Assembly (NCBI GenBank): GCA_023897205.1
Contig: JAHWDD010000010.1
Span: forward strand, 1,922,001 to 1,986,000
DNA length: 64,000 nt
Reading direction: 5' to 3'
DNA from: Exophiala sp. HKRS030
Lineage: Eukaryota; Ascomycota; Eurotiomycetes; Chaetothyriales; Herpotrichiellaceae
Shown here: positions 46,225 through 57,320 of the stretch, in pieces
Numbering within the stretch: position 1 is the stretch's first letter
How the letters are laid out: each line of letters begins with the position of its first letter
Notes under the pieces: generated by a model
Told to the model about the DNA's origin: nothing
Seen by the model: the letters and a program-made list of their open reading frames with translations, nothing else
Databases searched by the model: none
Program-made: the position numbers and the translations under genes

Positions 46225-47615
46225 TACCCTCCTACTTGGTAATTGGCATTATGGATCAATCGAAACTACCTCAAGAATCCTAGTTGTGGATGGCAGGTAT
46301 AAGAAATATGAGCATTCGATTGATACCTGAACACTATGAAAGACAAGTACATCATGGCCTCCCTATAACCTTGTCACGTCATGGTCAATTGAAGTCTTTG
46401 TTTGTGACGTCTCTTTGTAATGTATTGGGCCTCAACCCATGCTTAGTTTCGGCTTCCACAGCTGCTGCACTTGGTGCCCTTTTTCACTTGCTGTCCGCAT
46501 CTCGAGCAATCCACGTTATAAGTGAGCTTGTCCGGAGGGCTTGCCGGACTTTCGATGGCCCTGATCTTGGTAGGTCTTGAACTTCGGCACATGTTGCTTG
46601 CTATGATAATGTTAGCGCATGTGCTTCACAGAAAGGGACAAGAAGCGAACAAAAAGACGCGGCAGATTCTGGACACAATATTTGGCTTTGAAAGTCAAGG
46701 AGACTTATTGATGAGGTGAATGATGGGTTTTGGACAGAGATCACGCAGGGCAGTTGGCTGGTGAAGGATCCCAAAGGCCACTTTTATGTCCTGAAAAGGT
46801 CGGAAGTCCTAAAATAGGACTCGCAATTCTAAGGGTCGACAATCCTCACTCCCACAGTGGATTGGCAATCATCGGTGGACATGACGAAAGGTTGGTGGCC
46901 CACGGCTCTGAGCTAATGGGAGCCCAGTCTAGGATCATGATATCTATACACACCCAAATGAGACGAGGTCTGTCCTTCTGCCTTCATCTACGTGGCTTCG
47001 TATGCCCGGAGAAATTGGAGAGGCTGGTCAAAGTTGTTGCCTACGTAGTGACCGTCACGGCGATCGCCCTTTGAGAGTCGATGGTGAGGGCTGTGTAAGG
47101 GTTTATTGTCTTATCACACCCCAGAAGGCCACTCGTGCCCAGAAGTAACCGGTTTCACTGCGGGCGGTAGCCGGATGCGAGAAGGGAAAGATGCGATTTG
47201 TAGATTGGTGGTTTATGTCACCGGTTTCGAAAGCGAGTCAACACAACTAGGGAATTGGACGGCATTTTGCAAATCCACCGTGATGTGAAGTCAAGGACAA
47301 TAGGATCTGGCCACGTCCAGGAATGATGTTTGTCGAAAGAATTCATTTTCGGCCGCCCAGTATAAGTGGCTGGTAAGGATTCGCTGCAAGATACACTTTA
47401 ATTGCTACAGCGTCAATGATGTCCTTTCCCCTGACGCTGGCCCAGCTACAAATCAACTTCGCACGACAAATAAGGCTGAGGATTGCGTCAACATCCATCG
47501 ACTAGCGAACTTTGGGAGGGGCTACGCAGGACAGTATTGCGACCCTGCGAATCCTATAGAAAGGCGACACACTCCCTCCTTGTTACACGGTAGAAATGCA
47601 AGCAGATCGTCAACC
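46225..47615. other. Gene-poor region, possible coding relic
   Basis: About 1.4 kb. A frame near 46,690-46,810 reads LIDEVNDGFWTEITQGSW then KDPKGHFYVLKRSE before a stop and has coding character, but it lacks a start and any continuation. A TATAAG element near 47,361 lies 255 bases before the next ATG. Confidence 0.35.
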
Positions 47616-47972
47616 ATGTCTTCCAACCAACAGCGAAGTGCAAAATTGCCTAGCGCAACCTCTCTGGGGAGGGAGGAGGCGTTCTCGGTTCGCTGTGCAT
47701 GTCTTCAGTGTTCCATAACTATTACAAGAGCAGAAAGGTACGTGTCACTCTCCACATTTTCGATATCAGAACTAATATTCAGTGCCTCTACTACGGCCAC
47801 ACAAGGGCACGCCAATTCAAAGGCTGATTCGACCAATCCTTCAGCCAATTTGATGACAGAAATTGAGAGCTGGAGCTTTGTCGGATCTCAAAAAGACTTT
47901 AGGGTTATTGGGTCATCAAGCCAGGACACTAGTCTTACTTCTTTGGATATTACCAAGTGGAAGAAAATATAA
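47616..47972 (+). CDS. Small orphan protein, 103 residues, CxCxxC motif
   Basis: Exon 1 is 47616-47737; a 45-nt intron (GTACGT, branch ACTAAT, ATTCAG) leads to exon 2 at 47783-47972. The intron is a multiple of three and open, so an unspliced form would also translate. Protein: MSSNQQRSAKLPSATSLGRE, then SVRCACLQCSITI with a C-x-C-x2-C cluster, a polar Ser/Thr/Ala stretch, and a C-terminal IESWSFVGSQKDFRVIG. No family recognised. The three cysteines alone make zinc binding speculative. Confidence 0.45.
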   Translation: MSSNQQRSAKLPSATSLGREEAFSVRCACLQCSITITRAERYVSLSTFSISELIFSASTTATQGHANSKADSTNPSANLMTEIESWSFVGSQKDFRVIGSSSQDTSLTSLDITKWKKI

Positions 47973-48063
47973 GTCGTCGTCTCCAAGATAACATCCGATT
48001 AGATATTTCTAGGCCCAGACAATCATCATAAACTTTTGGGATATTGTGGCTACATAGTTTCAT

Positions 48064-48122
48064 ATTCGATCAATCTCCTCCTTCACGCCGTAGTACAGTC
48101 GTGTCCAATCCTCTGATCGTGT
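48064..48122 (-). repeat. Short block shared with 30,147-30,215
   Basis: Counterpart of the block at 30.15 kb, on the same strand, with a TGA where that copy reads LRRGGEE. It belongs to the set of similarities linking the two regions. Confidence 0.45.
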
Positions 48123-48503
48123 ACCTGTGGATTTGACCTGTCACAACCGGTGTCCTGGAGAGGGATAGAGTTTAGTTCATATCCTTGTTCTTTCAGCCAA
48201 GCCGGGGTCACTTTTCATATCCAGATCGACTTTAGCGATTGGATGAAGAGCACTAGAATAGATGTCCCGCAGGTCAAGTCGCGCCGGCCAGTAGCCTCTG
48301 CCCGCGGGATATCCTGCAAGTTGGGCTGACCACGGTCACTGACTGGCGGCGATCTACTCCTACTCTTGGATATACATGATTGTGGAGATACACTTTATGC
48401 ATGCGACCCAGGAGTTCTACTCCCCGCTACAAGTTGCCTCATCTCATTATATACCCTTTCCAGAGATCACGAGACTACTTAGAATCCCAATTATCATTTA
48501 GAC

Positions 48504-48960
48504 ATGCCTCCCACGGAGCATGAGCATGAGCATTTCTATCCTTACCCTAGTTCTAAGAGGCAATGGATATCATTCGAAGTCCGACAGGAAAGCAACAACT
48601 TATAGATCACCGTCTCGCCGAGGATGGTCAAGATCATCGATCATTTTACGAAAGGTTCACTCCCTGCTCAAGTGTGTTTATATCCTGGCCTCATTCCATA
48701 GGGTGATGGATCCCACGTTATGTGCGATCTATCGGGACGGTATGCCTAGAGCACGAATTCTGGAACATACAACACAATGGGGTCGAATACAGCCCTCTGC
48801 ATACACGCAATCAGACTAAGGGTCCCAAAACGGGATTGACACGAGGAATCACTTTCAAGAAGAGGTTTCACCTTGTTTGATGGAATAATTACAGGGTGTA
48901 TCGCTTCGGCGTTTAAAAGGAAGATTTTGAATATTGCTTCCAAAGAAAGGCTAGGGTGAG
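48504..48960 (+). pseudogene. Decayed paralogue of the 172-residue module gene (copy B)
   Basis: The region repeats the plan of 27,585-28,150. It has a histidine-rich start (MPPTEHEHEHFYPYPSSK), then nucleotide identity around CAAGATCATCGATCATTTTACG, a GTTCAC...CCATAG intron at the same place, then VMDPTLCAIYRDGMPRARI. Beyond a TAA the frame resumes as FQEEVSPCLME, stop, VSLRRLKGRF, stop, matching LQEEVSRCLRED and MSLRRPNGSR of copy A. Upstream, 48,270-48,350 also aligns with 27,450-27,540 (GTCAAGTCGCGCCGGCCA versus GTCGAGTCGCGCCGACCG). At least three stops make it a pseudogene. Confidence 0.6.
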
Positions 48961-49959
48961 TTAGTGTCTAGAGTCTGTATAGTTCACTTTTAGCTGTGGG
49001 AAAGGCCTGAGATTTCAAGACAATAGATAAAATCCCAACTCTTCAGATGCTTCGTATTCTATTTTGACAATAGCCGTGAAGAGATATCAATCTCAGCATC
49101 ACTTCGAACACAACTCTAATCGAAGAGTCTGTCGTGCAAAGGAAAGCGTCTCAATAGTTATGGGTCGACACCTTCGTCGCTCTGGGATGCCTCCAAGGAA
49201 TTCATCTGCATATCCGAGATCCTCGATCATAATTCAGTGCTCTCCCTTTCCCTCCCTGAATAAATCAGCCAAGCGTCGCATACCAGCAGCGCCCAACGAA
49301 TTAGGCCAAGCTATGCCAGTGAAGCGGGAAGTGAACAAAGTGCTCACACCCAGCCTCCATATTTTCCTTTGGCCGAATCTGAACATCTCCAGGCACAACA
49401 AAACCGGTGAGGCAGAATAATCAGTTCAATACCTATCAGCGAAGCACACCTCATATGAGAATGGCCGATGTACGTTGATTTGTTACACAATGATCCTCTT
49501 GGCTTACAGTTCTCAGTGAAGTGTTTCGATAGAAAATAGTTAGACGAATAGCCAATTGACTAAATCGGACTTGCCCCGAATTTAGCTCCTGTTTAATCCA
49601 TCCATTCTCAGCACCAGAGCGAGAGGCCATTCGAAATTTGAGTGAGGGTAACTGGCCAACGCTATCGCGCCACATCTTCGCCGTCCAAGGCTAGCGATAC
49701 TGACAACATTAATTTCCAGCCTATAGACCTAGGGTGGGATATATGACTCCTCGACGCGTGTTGTGCCGGCTGCTAGAGATCAACATAACCTTAGAGAGAT
49801 CAATTTACCTAAACATACGGATATAATGTTGTCCCTCTTCTACCTGTCAGAAACTGTTCGCTAAAAAAAGTATTCCCGGCTCAGATATGGCCTAAACTCA
49901 TCCTCCACCTAAGTGGTTTTGCCAGTTTAGTTATAACATTAGCTAGTAAATATAACTAT
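48961..49959. other. Intergenic, AT-rich towards its end
   Basis: About 1 kb. The ORF at 49,064-49,420 has no motif. From about 49,780 the sequence becomes rich in TA words (TTATAACATTAGC, TAAATATAAC), consistent with repeat-induced point mutation extending from the pseudogene downstream. Confidence 0.45.
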
Positions 49960-51527
49960 TTATCACCTATCTTAAAGACGCTATTCTTCTGCGATTAACA
50001 ATTACCTAGAGGATCGAAGGAGCCGAACCTAACTCCCTAGAAAGAGAATTACAGGAGATTAAAGACGATATATTTTAAGCCATAAAGATTTACTATACCA
50101 TTAAGGAGAAGCTCGATATGCTTAAATTCTGCGATACCGTCACTAATCTACATCTCAAAACGATTAATGGAGAAATTCACATCTTTGTAAGTTACGACAT
50201 CGACGGCAAGACCTACTATCCTTAATTGTATTGCGGCTACTAGAATTCTCGAGTCTACGGGTATTCAGCTTCTCGAAGTCCGCGAAAGTGACCTAATCGT
50301 GGACTCCCTTGTTTCGAATCTTACGTACAGAGTTCGACATGAGAATCAAGAATGCCTCTATAAAATCATTTTTCACCAACCTGCGGAGACCTTTCTTCAT
50401 GAAATTCAGGCTCTAGCTGCCCTTAATGCGTCTGCTGGAGTAGTACAATTACGGGCGATTGTACGTGACGAAACTGGATATCTTGTGAAAGGGTTCCTTA
50501 TGAATTACACTAGGAATAGGGCCGTTCATGATGAACAAAGGCACTCGCTGACACAGCTAGCCGTCGCAAATTTAAGGTACATTGGCCCTGAAGATCTTGA
50601 ACACTGTGGTCGTGGAGAGATGGTCAGTGCAGTGGACAAGGTCACTAAAGAGGTGGTGACGATCAAAATCATCCACAAAGACGGCCTCGAAGAAGCTACA
50701 AAAGTTGCTCTTCTTCATCTCCTGGATCGGAAAGAAGAAAGAGTCATTGAGACAGTCGCTCTTTTTGGAGTTCAGGACTATGTCTGGTTGGTAATGGATG
50801 ACATTCGAGGCTGCAACCTTTTCGGCCTTATTCACAATGGACGGCCTCTGCCAGAGGAAATTGCTAGCATCATCTGCCGTGAAGTAAGAAGTCCTCGGTG
50901 CTCTGGAATTCGCTACTAACTGACATTTACAGGTCTTTCAGGCTCTAAGTTTCCTGCACTCTCAGGGTATTGTTCACGCGGACGTCCGATCTGATAATAT
51001 CTTGATCAGTATGGCTGGCAAGATCAGACTGGCTGGCTTGGATGTCTGCTTTATACTTGGCATAGAGCCTGTTCAACCCATAAGTGCACATTCCTGGAAG
51101 GCTCCGGAAATCTTGAGAGGTCAGTCATATAACGAGAAAATCGATTTGTGGAGTATGGGTATCACGATCGTGGAAATGGTTGAAGGTAAACCCCCATATC
51201 CGGCTGGGCTGTTAGGTACCGAAGTCCTCGAACGAATTGATCAGAGTGGGCCGCCACAAATCAGCCAGGGATCGGTGGAACTTCAAGAGGTTTTGCATTT
51301 CACGCTTGATGAGGATCCCACAAAACGTCTTCATGCGAATTCACTCTTACTTGTAAGTTGAAGCCTTTGGTGCCACCAAACAAAGCTGATGAAGCCAGCA
51401 CTCTTTCTGCTCCAACGCCCCACCCAGAAGCCGCATCTCGCCATTAGTTCAATGGCATGAGGATTTCAGAACTCAGGGAATGCGGATTCCATCATCTTGG
51501 GCGACAATTGGCAACAATGTACCTTGA
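49960..51527 (+). pseudogene. Tandem-kinase gene (copy B): first kinase decayed, second kinase retained
   Basis: The 5' part matches the copy-A kinase with stops: RLTIT*RIEGAEPNSLEREL corresponds to RLAICWEIDEAELSSLEEDL, so TGG became TAG, and TAA follows twice (about 50,078 and 50,223). From 50,299 the frame is open: LVSNLTYRVRHENQECLYKI, then GFLMNYT. The rest of kinase 1 is deleted and the frame passes directly into kinase 2: LEHCGRGEMVSAVDKVTKEV, VVTIKIIHK, DYVWLVMDDIRG. Two introns (50,884-50,932; 51,353-51,398) then link HSQGIVHADVRSDNILI, WKAPEILRG, IDLWSMGITIVEMVEGKPPY and DPTKRLHANSLLL|HSF, the full C-lobe of a STE20/PAK-type kinase ending at 51,527. HRD is HAD and DFG is LDV, so kinase 2 is probably inactive. 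It may still be expressed from an internal start. Confidence 0.7.
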
Positions 51528-52664
51528 GTGCGGGTTGAATTCCGACGGGAGCTACTGGTTCATAGTGTTAGGTTTGTTATAGTTTCATATAGCTGGTGTT
51601 CGTCACTAAGTCCTCAAGACTCTCATCATGCAAACTAGCGCAACATCGTACAATCTCGTAATGAGTCTCAATGAGGTCGACAAGGCACACAGAAGCGCCG
51701 ACCTGTGACAAAGTTATCTAGCCAATTGGATCCGTGGTGGCACTCTAAGGCTGCAAGTTGCCAAATCCGACGTTATCTCGCCTCCGGTTAGAGCAAACTT
51801 CGTCATGTATCTTGGTTTCACTCAACACTGGCCGGGCCAAACAGAGCTAGTTAATAATGGCTACAATAGTTCCAAGGGCATGTAAGGCTATCATCTATGA
51901 GGCTATGATTCTCTGCATACCTCCCTTCCTTTCTTCCAGCTCCCCATTTCACTTTCAGTCTCACGGCAAATCCCCTTTAACCCTTCGATCTCATCCTTGA
52001 CATCTTTTCAACTCTTTCCGTGGGCCTTCACAATAATCTAAGGATCATTTTGCCAAAGTAGCACAGCACAACATCTCCAAGTTCAAGGCGTGCAATTGCT
52101 ATGAAGTATATCTGCTTAGATTTAGCCTTGGCGCATTGTGTCTAGATGCTTACATGGAGACAGGGAACCCGAGCATCAGAGCAATGCTAATACAAAGCAG
52201 CATTACACTGCCCCTGGGATCGATGCTCAAGGCAACATCATTAATGTCTGATACCTTTACAGATGGTCAATTAACCACTCGAAGTGCATTTTATGTGGAA
52301 ATCAAGTGCACGATCATGTTAGCTTTAGAAAAAGACCAATGAAATCGAACAGCCCTGCTAGCAATAGAGTCGCCAGAAATCAAGTTCTCAAAGGAGATCC
52401 AATCGATTGTCTTTTGGTCTACCCTCCCGATCAGTCAGCGAACCATTATATCTTCTTATCTGTCCCTCACTCGCGAATGTCCTCCCCGGTTGCACCTTTT
52501 GGCCATTCCTCATCTCGAAGAGCTACTCGCACCGTCGTCGTAGTTCTTAGCTAATAAGGCTATCAACGGCAATCAATGGTGGCTTCCATACGATAAGGTA
52601 TTAGAACGAGCCATCCCCTCCTAAATAGATATCCTCAACGGCTACCACCCTTTTGTCCTCTACA
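51528..52664. other. Gene-poor region
   Basis: About 1.1 kb; ORFs at 52,136-52,342 and 52,306-52,554 lack motifs. Right end of the accessory block. Confidence 0.45.
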
Positions 52665-53119
52665 CTAATACTGTGGGCACGGTACATGGTACGTGCCTGC
52701 TTTGTCCGGGAGGTACGAGATGATACATGAAAATCGCTGAATCACGATTGCCTCTCGTGCCTCATTAGCCTCTCTAGCCTTCCATGTCAGCTTCGTGGCA
52801 CGGCGAGGTCGCTTCTGAGGGCTGCCCGTGTCATGATGAGCCGAGGGATCGGTAGAAGACGAATATCGTTTTCGAGCTCGTGTAGCTTTGGTGATCGTGC
52901 CAAGATCGGATCCGATAGCGCCTTCTTGAGTCAAAGGAGGCGACGGGAGTGGATGTTCTAGAAAGATACCGATGTTTTCTATGATTTCGTAAATCAAAAT
53001 TGGGGCAAGGTACAATGGCACGGGGATAGGAACTGACCTGACCAGTCGTCCCCAACCATTGGGGAACGCCTTAGGACTTGGCTGCCTAATGTCTCTGTCT
53101 CTTGGATATCGGTTTCCAT
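52665..53119 (-). CDS. Small orphan basic protein, 131 residues
   Basis: Exon 1 is 53119-53038 (METDIQETETLGSQVLRRSP) and exon 2 52978-52665, with a 59-nt GTCAGT...ATCATAG intron; the frame closes exactly. The second exon encodes a proline-rich segment (LEHPLPSPPLTQEG), a basic segment (TKATRARKRYSSS, SPQKRPRRATK) that could be a nuclear signal, and a charged helix (KAREANEAREAIVIQRF). No family recognised. A single uninterrupted exon beginning at 53,021 is the alternative and lacks the good start. Confidence 0.5.
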
Positions 53120-54299
53120 TCTAGATTAAACTGTGGATCCCTTCTCAATATCTCTCTTCGAAAAGAGGGCAGCATTTATCTGCTATAGCGTTTACAGCCC
53201 GCTTAACGTCAGTGACGCTATCATCCGTGGCCACCAGAGGCCATCTATAGCCTTATCCCTGGGCAATCACATAGAGTCGAACGTGCCGCATTTTCCTCAG
53301 ACTTGGACAAGCCGAAAGTCTCCTCATGATAATTTACTGCCTCCTTACTCGTGACTTGCCCGGTTGTCCGTGTTGTACTTCGCCGAGTAGTTGGGAGCAT
53401 TCTTTTCTTCCTCTGTCCCTAGATTACGATACACTCTAGGTAAACTTGGGGACTAGTCGCCGAGATAGACTAGATCTATAGCTTCGTAGGTGGGACTCTG
53501 GCCATTAAGGATAGCGCCGTCGGAGTGCGCACTAACTCGCTCGTTGTCGTTTAGTATAATCGGACTGTCTAGAATAATATATTAGTATATACGGTCCCGC
53601 TATACTAGGCGCGATACGGGATCTCCCTAGTTCACCCTGGCTAGCAACTATCTGACTGTCACTCTCGCGACCACAAACGGAACGGCAGGACCGCCTAAAC
53701 CAAAGCCGGATTTCCCAGCAACAACTTTAAGCTTGGAGCTTCCCAACACCCACCTCTTCATAGGTATGTTCGTATATGCCTTGAAGATGCCTTACCTTCC
53801 TCGGTAGTTAGACAACGTTCCAAGTTAGTGACAACTATCCAATGGAAGGCAGAGGGGCATGGAACCGACGGCGACGGCGTCTTGTGTAGAGTGTACTCCC
53901 TACTCCCTACAATTACTTCAAGAGAAGTTGCTAAGGGAAAGTGAATTATTATAAATGCCTCAAACTTTGGGCTCGGACTAGATAAGGTACCTACGGAGTA
54001 CCTAGTAAGTACCGAGGCAACTAGATATGTTCCTAACGGGATCTATCCTCAGGAAGGTACGCACGGAGTACTAATAAGTACCTACCTAAGGTAACTGAGG
54101 AAGTTACAAGTTCGTGGTTGCCCGTTACAGTTTCAAGACCATCTCGCCTTCCACAAAAGTTAACAACCCCGCCTTCCTCTTGAACCTTCCATTTCCCCTG
54201 CACCGTCCACGACCGTCTCAACCTTGAATTCTTTTCAACACCAACACAAACATCTACACCAACACCAACCTCGAGCCTTTTCAAATCCCAAACTACATC
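53120..54299. other. Intergenic with TA-rich and TACGGAGTA-type sequence
   Basis: About 1.2 kb. The 53,440-53,650 part is rich in CTAG, TATA and TTAG words with stops in all frames, as in RIP-mutated repeat remnants. Around 53,985-54,090 the words CGGAGTAC and AGTACC recur several times, a low-complexity pattern often seen in ascomycete intergenic DNA. No gene. Confidence 0.5.
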
Positions 54300-54661
54300 A
54301 TGGGCGGAAACGACGGTAAATCTAGCTCCTCCAGCTACTATCCGTACACCGTGACCAACACTGGCACCAACACTCAGGTAAGCAAGCGAGTTGAATTGAG
54401 ACAAGCTTCCCCAGAGCCTCTGACATGGATGGGTTGGTAGGGCAATTCTTGGGACACTCGTGAACAGCCTTCTGGATCGGCATATCACTACTCCAACACT
54501 GGTACGTTTGAGCCCAACCGGCTCCAGCACTGGCACATGTACTCACGTTGCTCATAGATGGCTCTTACTACTACTCCAATGCCAACGGTAGCACATACTA
54601 CAACAACGGAAATGGTGGCTCCACCTACACTGCGCCCAGCGGCAACGTGACCAAGAAGTAG
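54300..54661 (+). CDS. Conserved small Tyr/Ser/Asn/Gly-rich fungal protein, 80 residues
   Basis: Three exons: 54300-54377, 54441-54501 and 54558-54661, with GTAAGC...GGTAG and GTACGT...CATAG introns; the frame closes exactly. The protein has NTGTNTQGNSWDTRE, HYSNTDGSYYYSNANGSTYY and NGNGGSTYTAPSGN. This pattern, ending SGN-x3-KK, matches a short protein I know from many Pezizomycotina, of unknown function and probably intrinsically disordered. The 5' leader has CAACACCAACACAAAC repeats, common in highly expressed fungal genes. Confidence 0.75.
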
Positions 54662-55187
54662 TCTGGCTTCATGGATGGCAGCTTTCATCTCAGTCCTTCC
54701 CGACCTTTTATCTTTCGGGCATTGTCTCCTCTGAGCTTGGCACTCCTCGGCCCATCGCTAGAAGGCTTGCAGACTTTCCTTACCTTACGAACACATGTCC
54801 ACAATTGGATGCCTTTTCGACGGACGCAGGTAGCGCTCGAGACAAATGAGCACACATAACCCAGGCTGAAGTTTTGGTTAGTGATCATGATAGCTTGACA
54901 TGAATGAGAAATCCCTGTCCTGGAGCCTCATGCTCTGTTCTTAAATCTTCTTGTACTCTCGCTCCATAGAAGCGTTAGCGTAGCTCTCCCAATTCTGGCT
55001 TGCCATTCCCACTCGTCCTTTGGAAGTCCAAAGTCGAAATCAGAGTCGAAATCAGAACAGAAAAAAAAGCACTCAAAGGTTTGATTCACAGTTTGAAGCA
55101 ATCTCGACCGTGGATGCAGCCGGCGAGTAACTTGTTGAGTCATTTCCAGTTATGTACAATCAGCAATCGTCCTAGGATGTTCAAGCC
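54662..55187. other. Convergent 3' region
   Basis: About 0.5 kb between convergent gene ends, with no gene evident. Confidence 0.6.
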
Positions 55188-55829
55188 TCAAAACTCGCCA
55201 AAAGCAGACAAGGCAAACATCAAGCCAAAACTGATCTTGAACGCGACATTGTCATTGATGGCACTCCGCAGGTTGATATTCTTGACATATCGCTGTAGTC
55301 GATCGACCGGGATGAAATTGTATCCTTTTCGAGCCGCATACTGTTTGACGGGGGACAAGTCAGTACAATCTGTCCTCTCCTTCCCATCCACTAAAACCAA
55401 CAAAGACAACAGCAACAGAAACAATTCAACAAAACATACCTGAGAAACCACAATGCCCAAACCAATCAACAAAGTCAGACTCGTCGAAAACGCACTCAAC
55501 AGCACGCCCGTGCCCAGCCCCAAAATCGCCCCGAGACTGATCTGCCTCACCGCCGCCGGATTCAACGTGCGTCCATCTTTTGTCAACGGTGTCTTCGCGT
55601 CGCGCGAGTGCGAGTACGGCGTACTGCTGAACGACGCTGCGTCTGACGACGAGGACGGTGTATACGGCGAGGTATCAAGACGTGTCAGCGGGCGTGGTTG
55701 GAGGAATGGCAGTGATACGGACAGTCCGAATGCGATCAGCACCGGGCGGTTGAGGATCGAACGTGACGATGACGAGCGTAGTGGTCGTGCGAGCAAGAGC
55801 GCGGGCCGGACGGTGCGGTGCAGGAGCAT
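55188..55829 (-). CDS. FUN14-domain protein, probable mitochondrial outer membrane
   Basis: Exon 1 is 55829-55440 and exon 2 55340-55188, with a 99-nt GTATGT...AAACAG intron in phase 0, for 180 residues. The start MLLHRTVRPALLLARPLRSS is arginine-rich and amphipathic like a mitochondrial targeting sequence; an upstream in-frame ATG at 55,883 would add 18 residues. The FUN14 domain covers about residues 90-180: RQISLGAILGLGTGVLLSAF, TLLIGLGIVVSQ, YAARKGYNFIPVDRLQRYVK and the final helix FKISFGLMFALSAF. The family includes mammalian FUNDC1, a mitophagy receptor; fungal members are uncharacterised. A tyrosine-based LIR motif is not obvious. Confidence 0.88.
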   Translation of the reverse strand: MLLHRTVRPALLLARPLRSSSSRSILNRPVLIAFGLSVSLPFLQPRPLTRLDTSPYTPSSSSDAASFSSTPYSHSRDAKTPLTKDGRTLNPAAVRQISLGAILGLGTGVLLSAFSTSLTLLIGLGIVVSQVCFVELFLLLLSLLVLVDGKERTDCTDLSPVKQYAARKGYNFIPVDRLQRYVKNINLRSAINDNVAFKISFGLMFALSAFGEF

Positions 55830-57320
55830 GATTGGCAAGCACCGGAGGGATGTATGGGACTGGTAAGGAAGGGAGAGAGGCACAGAGAGGAGAGAATGAC
55901 CGCCTGCACCCGGCGGATCGGCGAGGAGAAAGGGAGGGAAGGCTGGCCGTGCCCGCGCGTGGAACCCAATCTCAGATTGCCTGACGCGTCAAGTCGCCAG
56001 GAAACGGTACAATGGGTACGAAGGGAATCTCGCAGATGTCTGTCTTCGAACGGAACGGTAGTTTGTTGTTATGGTGTCGGTGCTGGTGGTGGTTGTGGTG
56101 TCGTTCGTTGTCAAAACAAAGTCTGTGGCCTCAGCAGCAGTTGAGAATCATCGCCTATCCATCCTGGTAGGTGATGATGTCATCTCACGTTCTCACGTTC
56201 TCACTTTCTCACAATCACGTACTGTAAGAAATTCCCCCACCCCAGCCCGCTTGAGGAGCCTCGGCAAGTGTCCGTTCGCCTCTCACTAACTAGCTACTCT
56301 TACGCCCCCAGAAAAATCACACTCAACTCCTGTATGGGTAAACATTGTAACTACTAGGTACCTCTGTCCTCTATACCGAAGCTCTATTGTCGCAAAGGTA
56401 AAACTAAGAACATCTGTAAATCTCATGAACGTGTCCATGTCCGTGTCCATGCCCATGGGTGCATCTTGGACCATTCGTTCTACAGCAGAGGTGACGGGCT
56501 GAATGCAGCAACTGAATAGTAGCAAGGATCAGAGAGACGGCGAGGAAAGTCAAATCAAATCCCATATCCGATACTATCCAAATATTTAGATAGAAGATGG
56601 GTAGGTAGGTATTCACTCACAGAGAGAAGTCTACAATATGTGCTACGTGAAACCACTACTTACTACGTACTCAGGCCACCCGACGGGACGGACGGCGAAC
56701 CCCCCAAACTTACCCAGGTGTCCAAGGCCAGCAAGAGACCGATTGACTGAGTAAGAACAAGTGCTTGCTTACTCGAGTATAAATTTCTTTCTATCGATAG
56801 TGATCAATTCTCCCGAAGAGGTCAATTCTCGGGCATTCGCCATGCCGAAATGTCAACAAGACCCAAAAACCCCCCAATGACTCGACTTCCAGCATAAGGC
56901 TCCCGCTAGACTATTCCGGTGATACAAGGTACGGTCCCGGACTTCGAAGCTCGTGTCATTCAGCGTCCGAGAGAGCCCAGAGGGCAAAATGTGGGGAAGT
57001 TTCACTGATCCGGGACCTCGTTTCTGGCGAGTCTGGAGAAAGGAGCATCGTGATGGGGGGTATTTCCGTGATCCACTTGGCCGTGCACCACACGTAGGCT
57101 TGGTATTTTTTCGACTGTCCCCGTTTTTATAACTATATCATGGTAAAGGGTTTCCCACTTTCTCGATTTGTGTCATTGTCGATATCTTTGATTCCTTGGG
57201 ATTGTGATGTGCTCTCTTGTTCTCTTGCAGTGAGATTTCGTGTAGGATTGCTGAGAGAGTTACATCGTCGATAATCTGGTCGGTCGGTCGGTCGGCTATT
57301 CCCCCCTCAGGACGTCGGAA
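55830..57320. other. Divergent intergenic region
   Basis: About 1.5 kb with the promoters of the FUN14 gene (minus) and the FAD monooxygenase (plus). Short tandem words occur: TCTCACGT near 56,187-56,215 and GGTC x4-5 at about 57,279-57,296 in the leader of the monooxygenase. No gene is supported. Confidence 0.5.
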
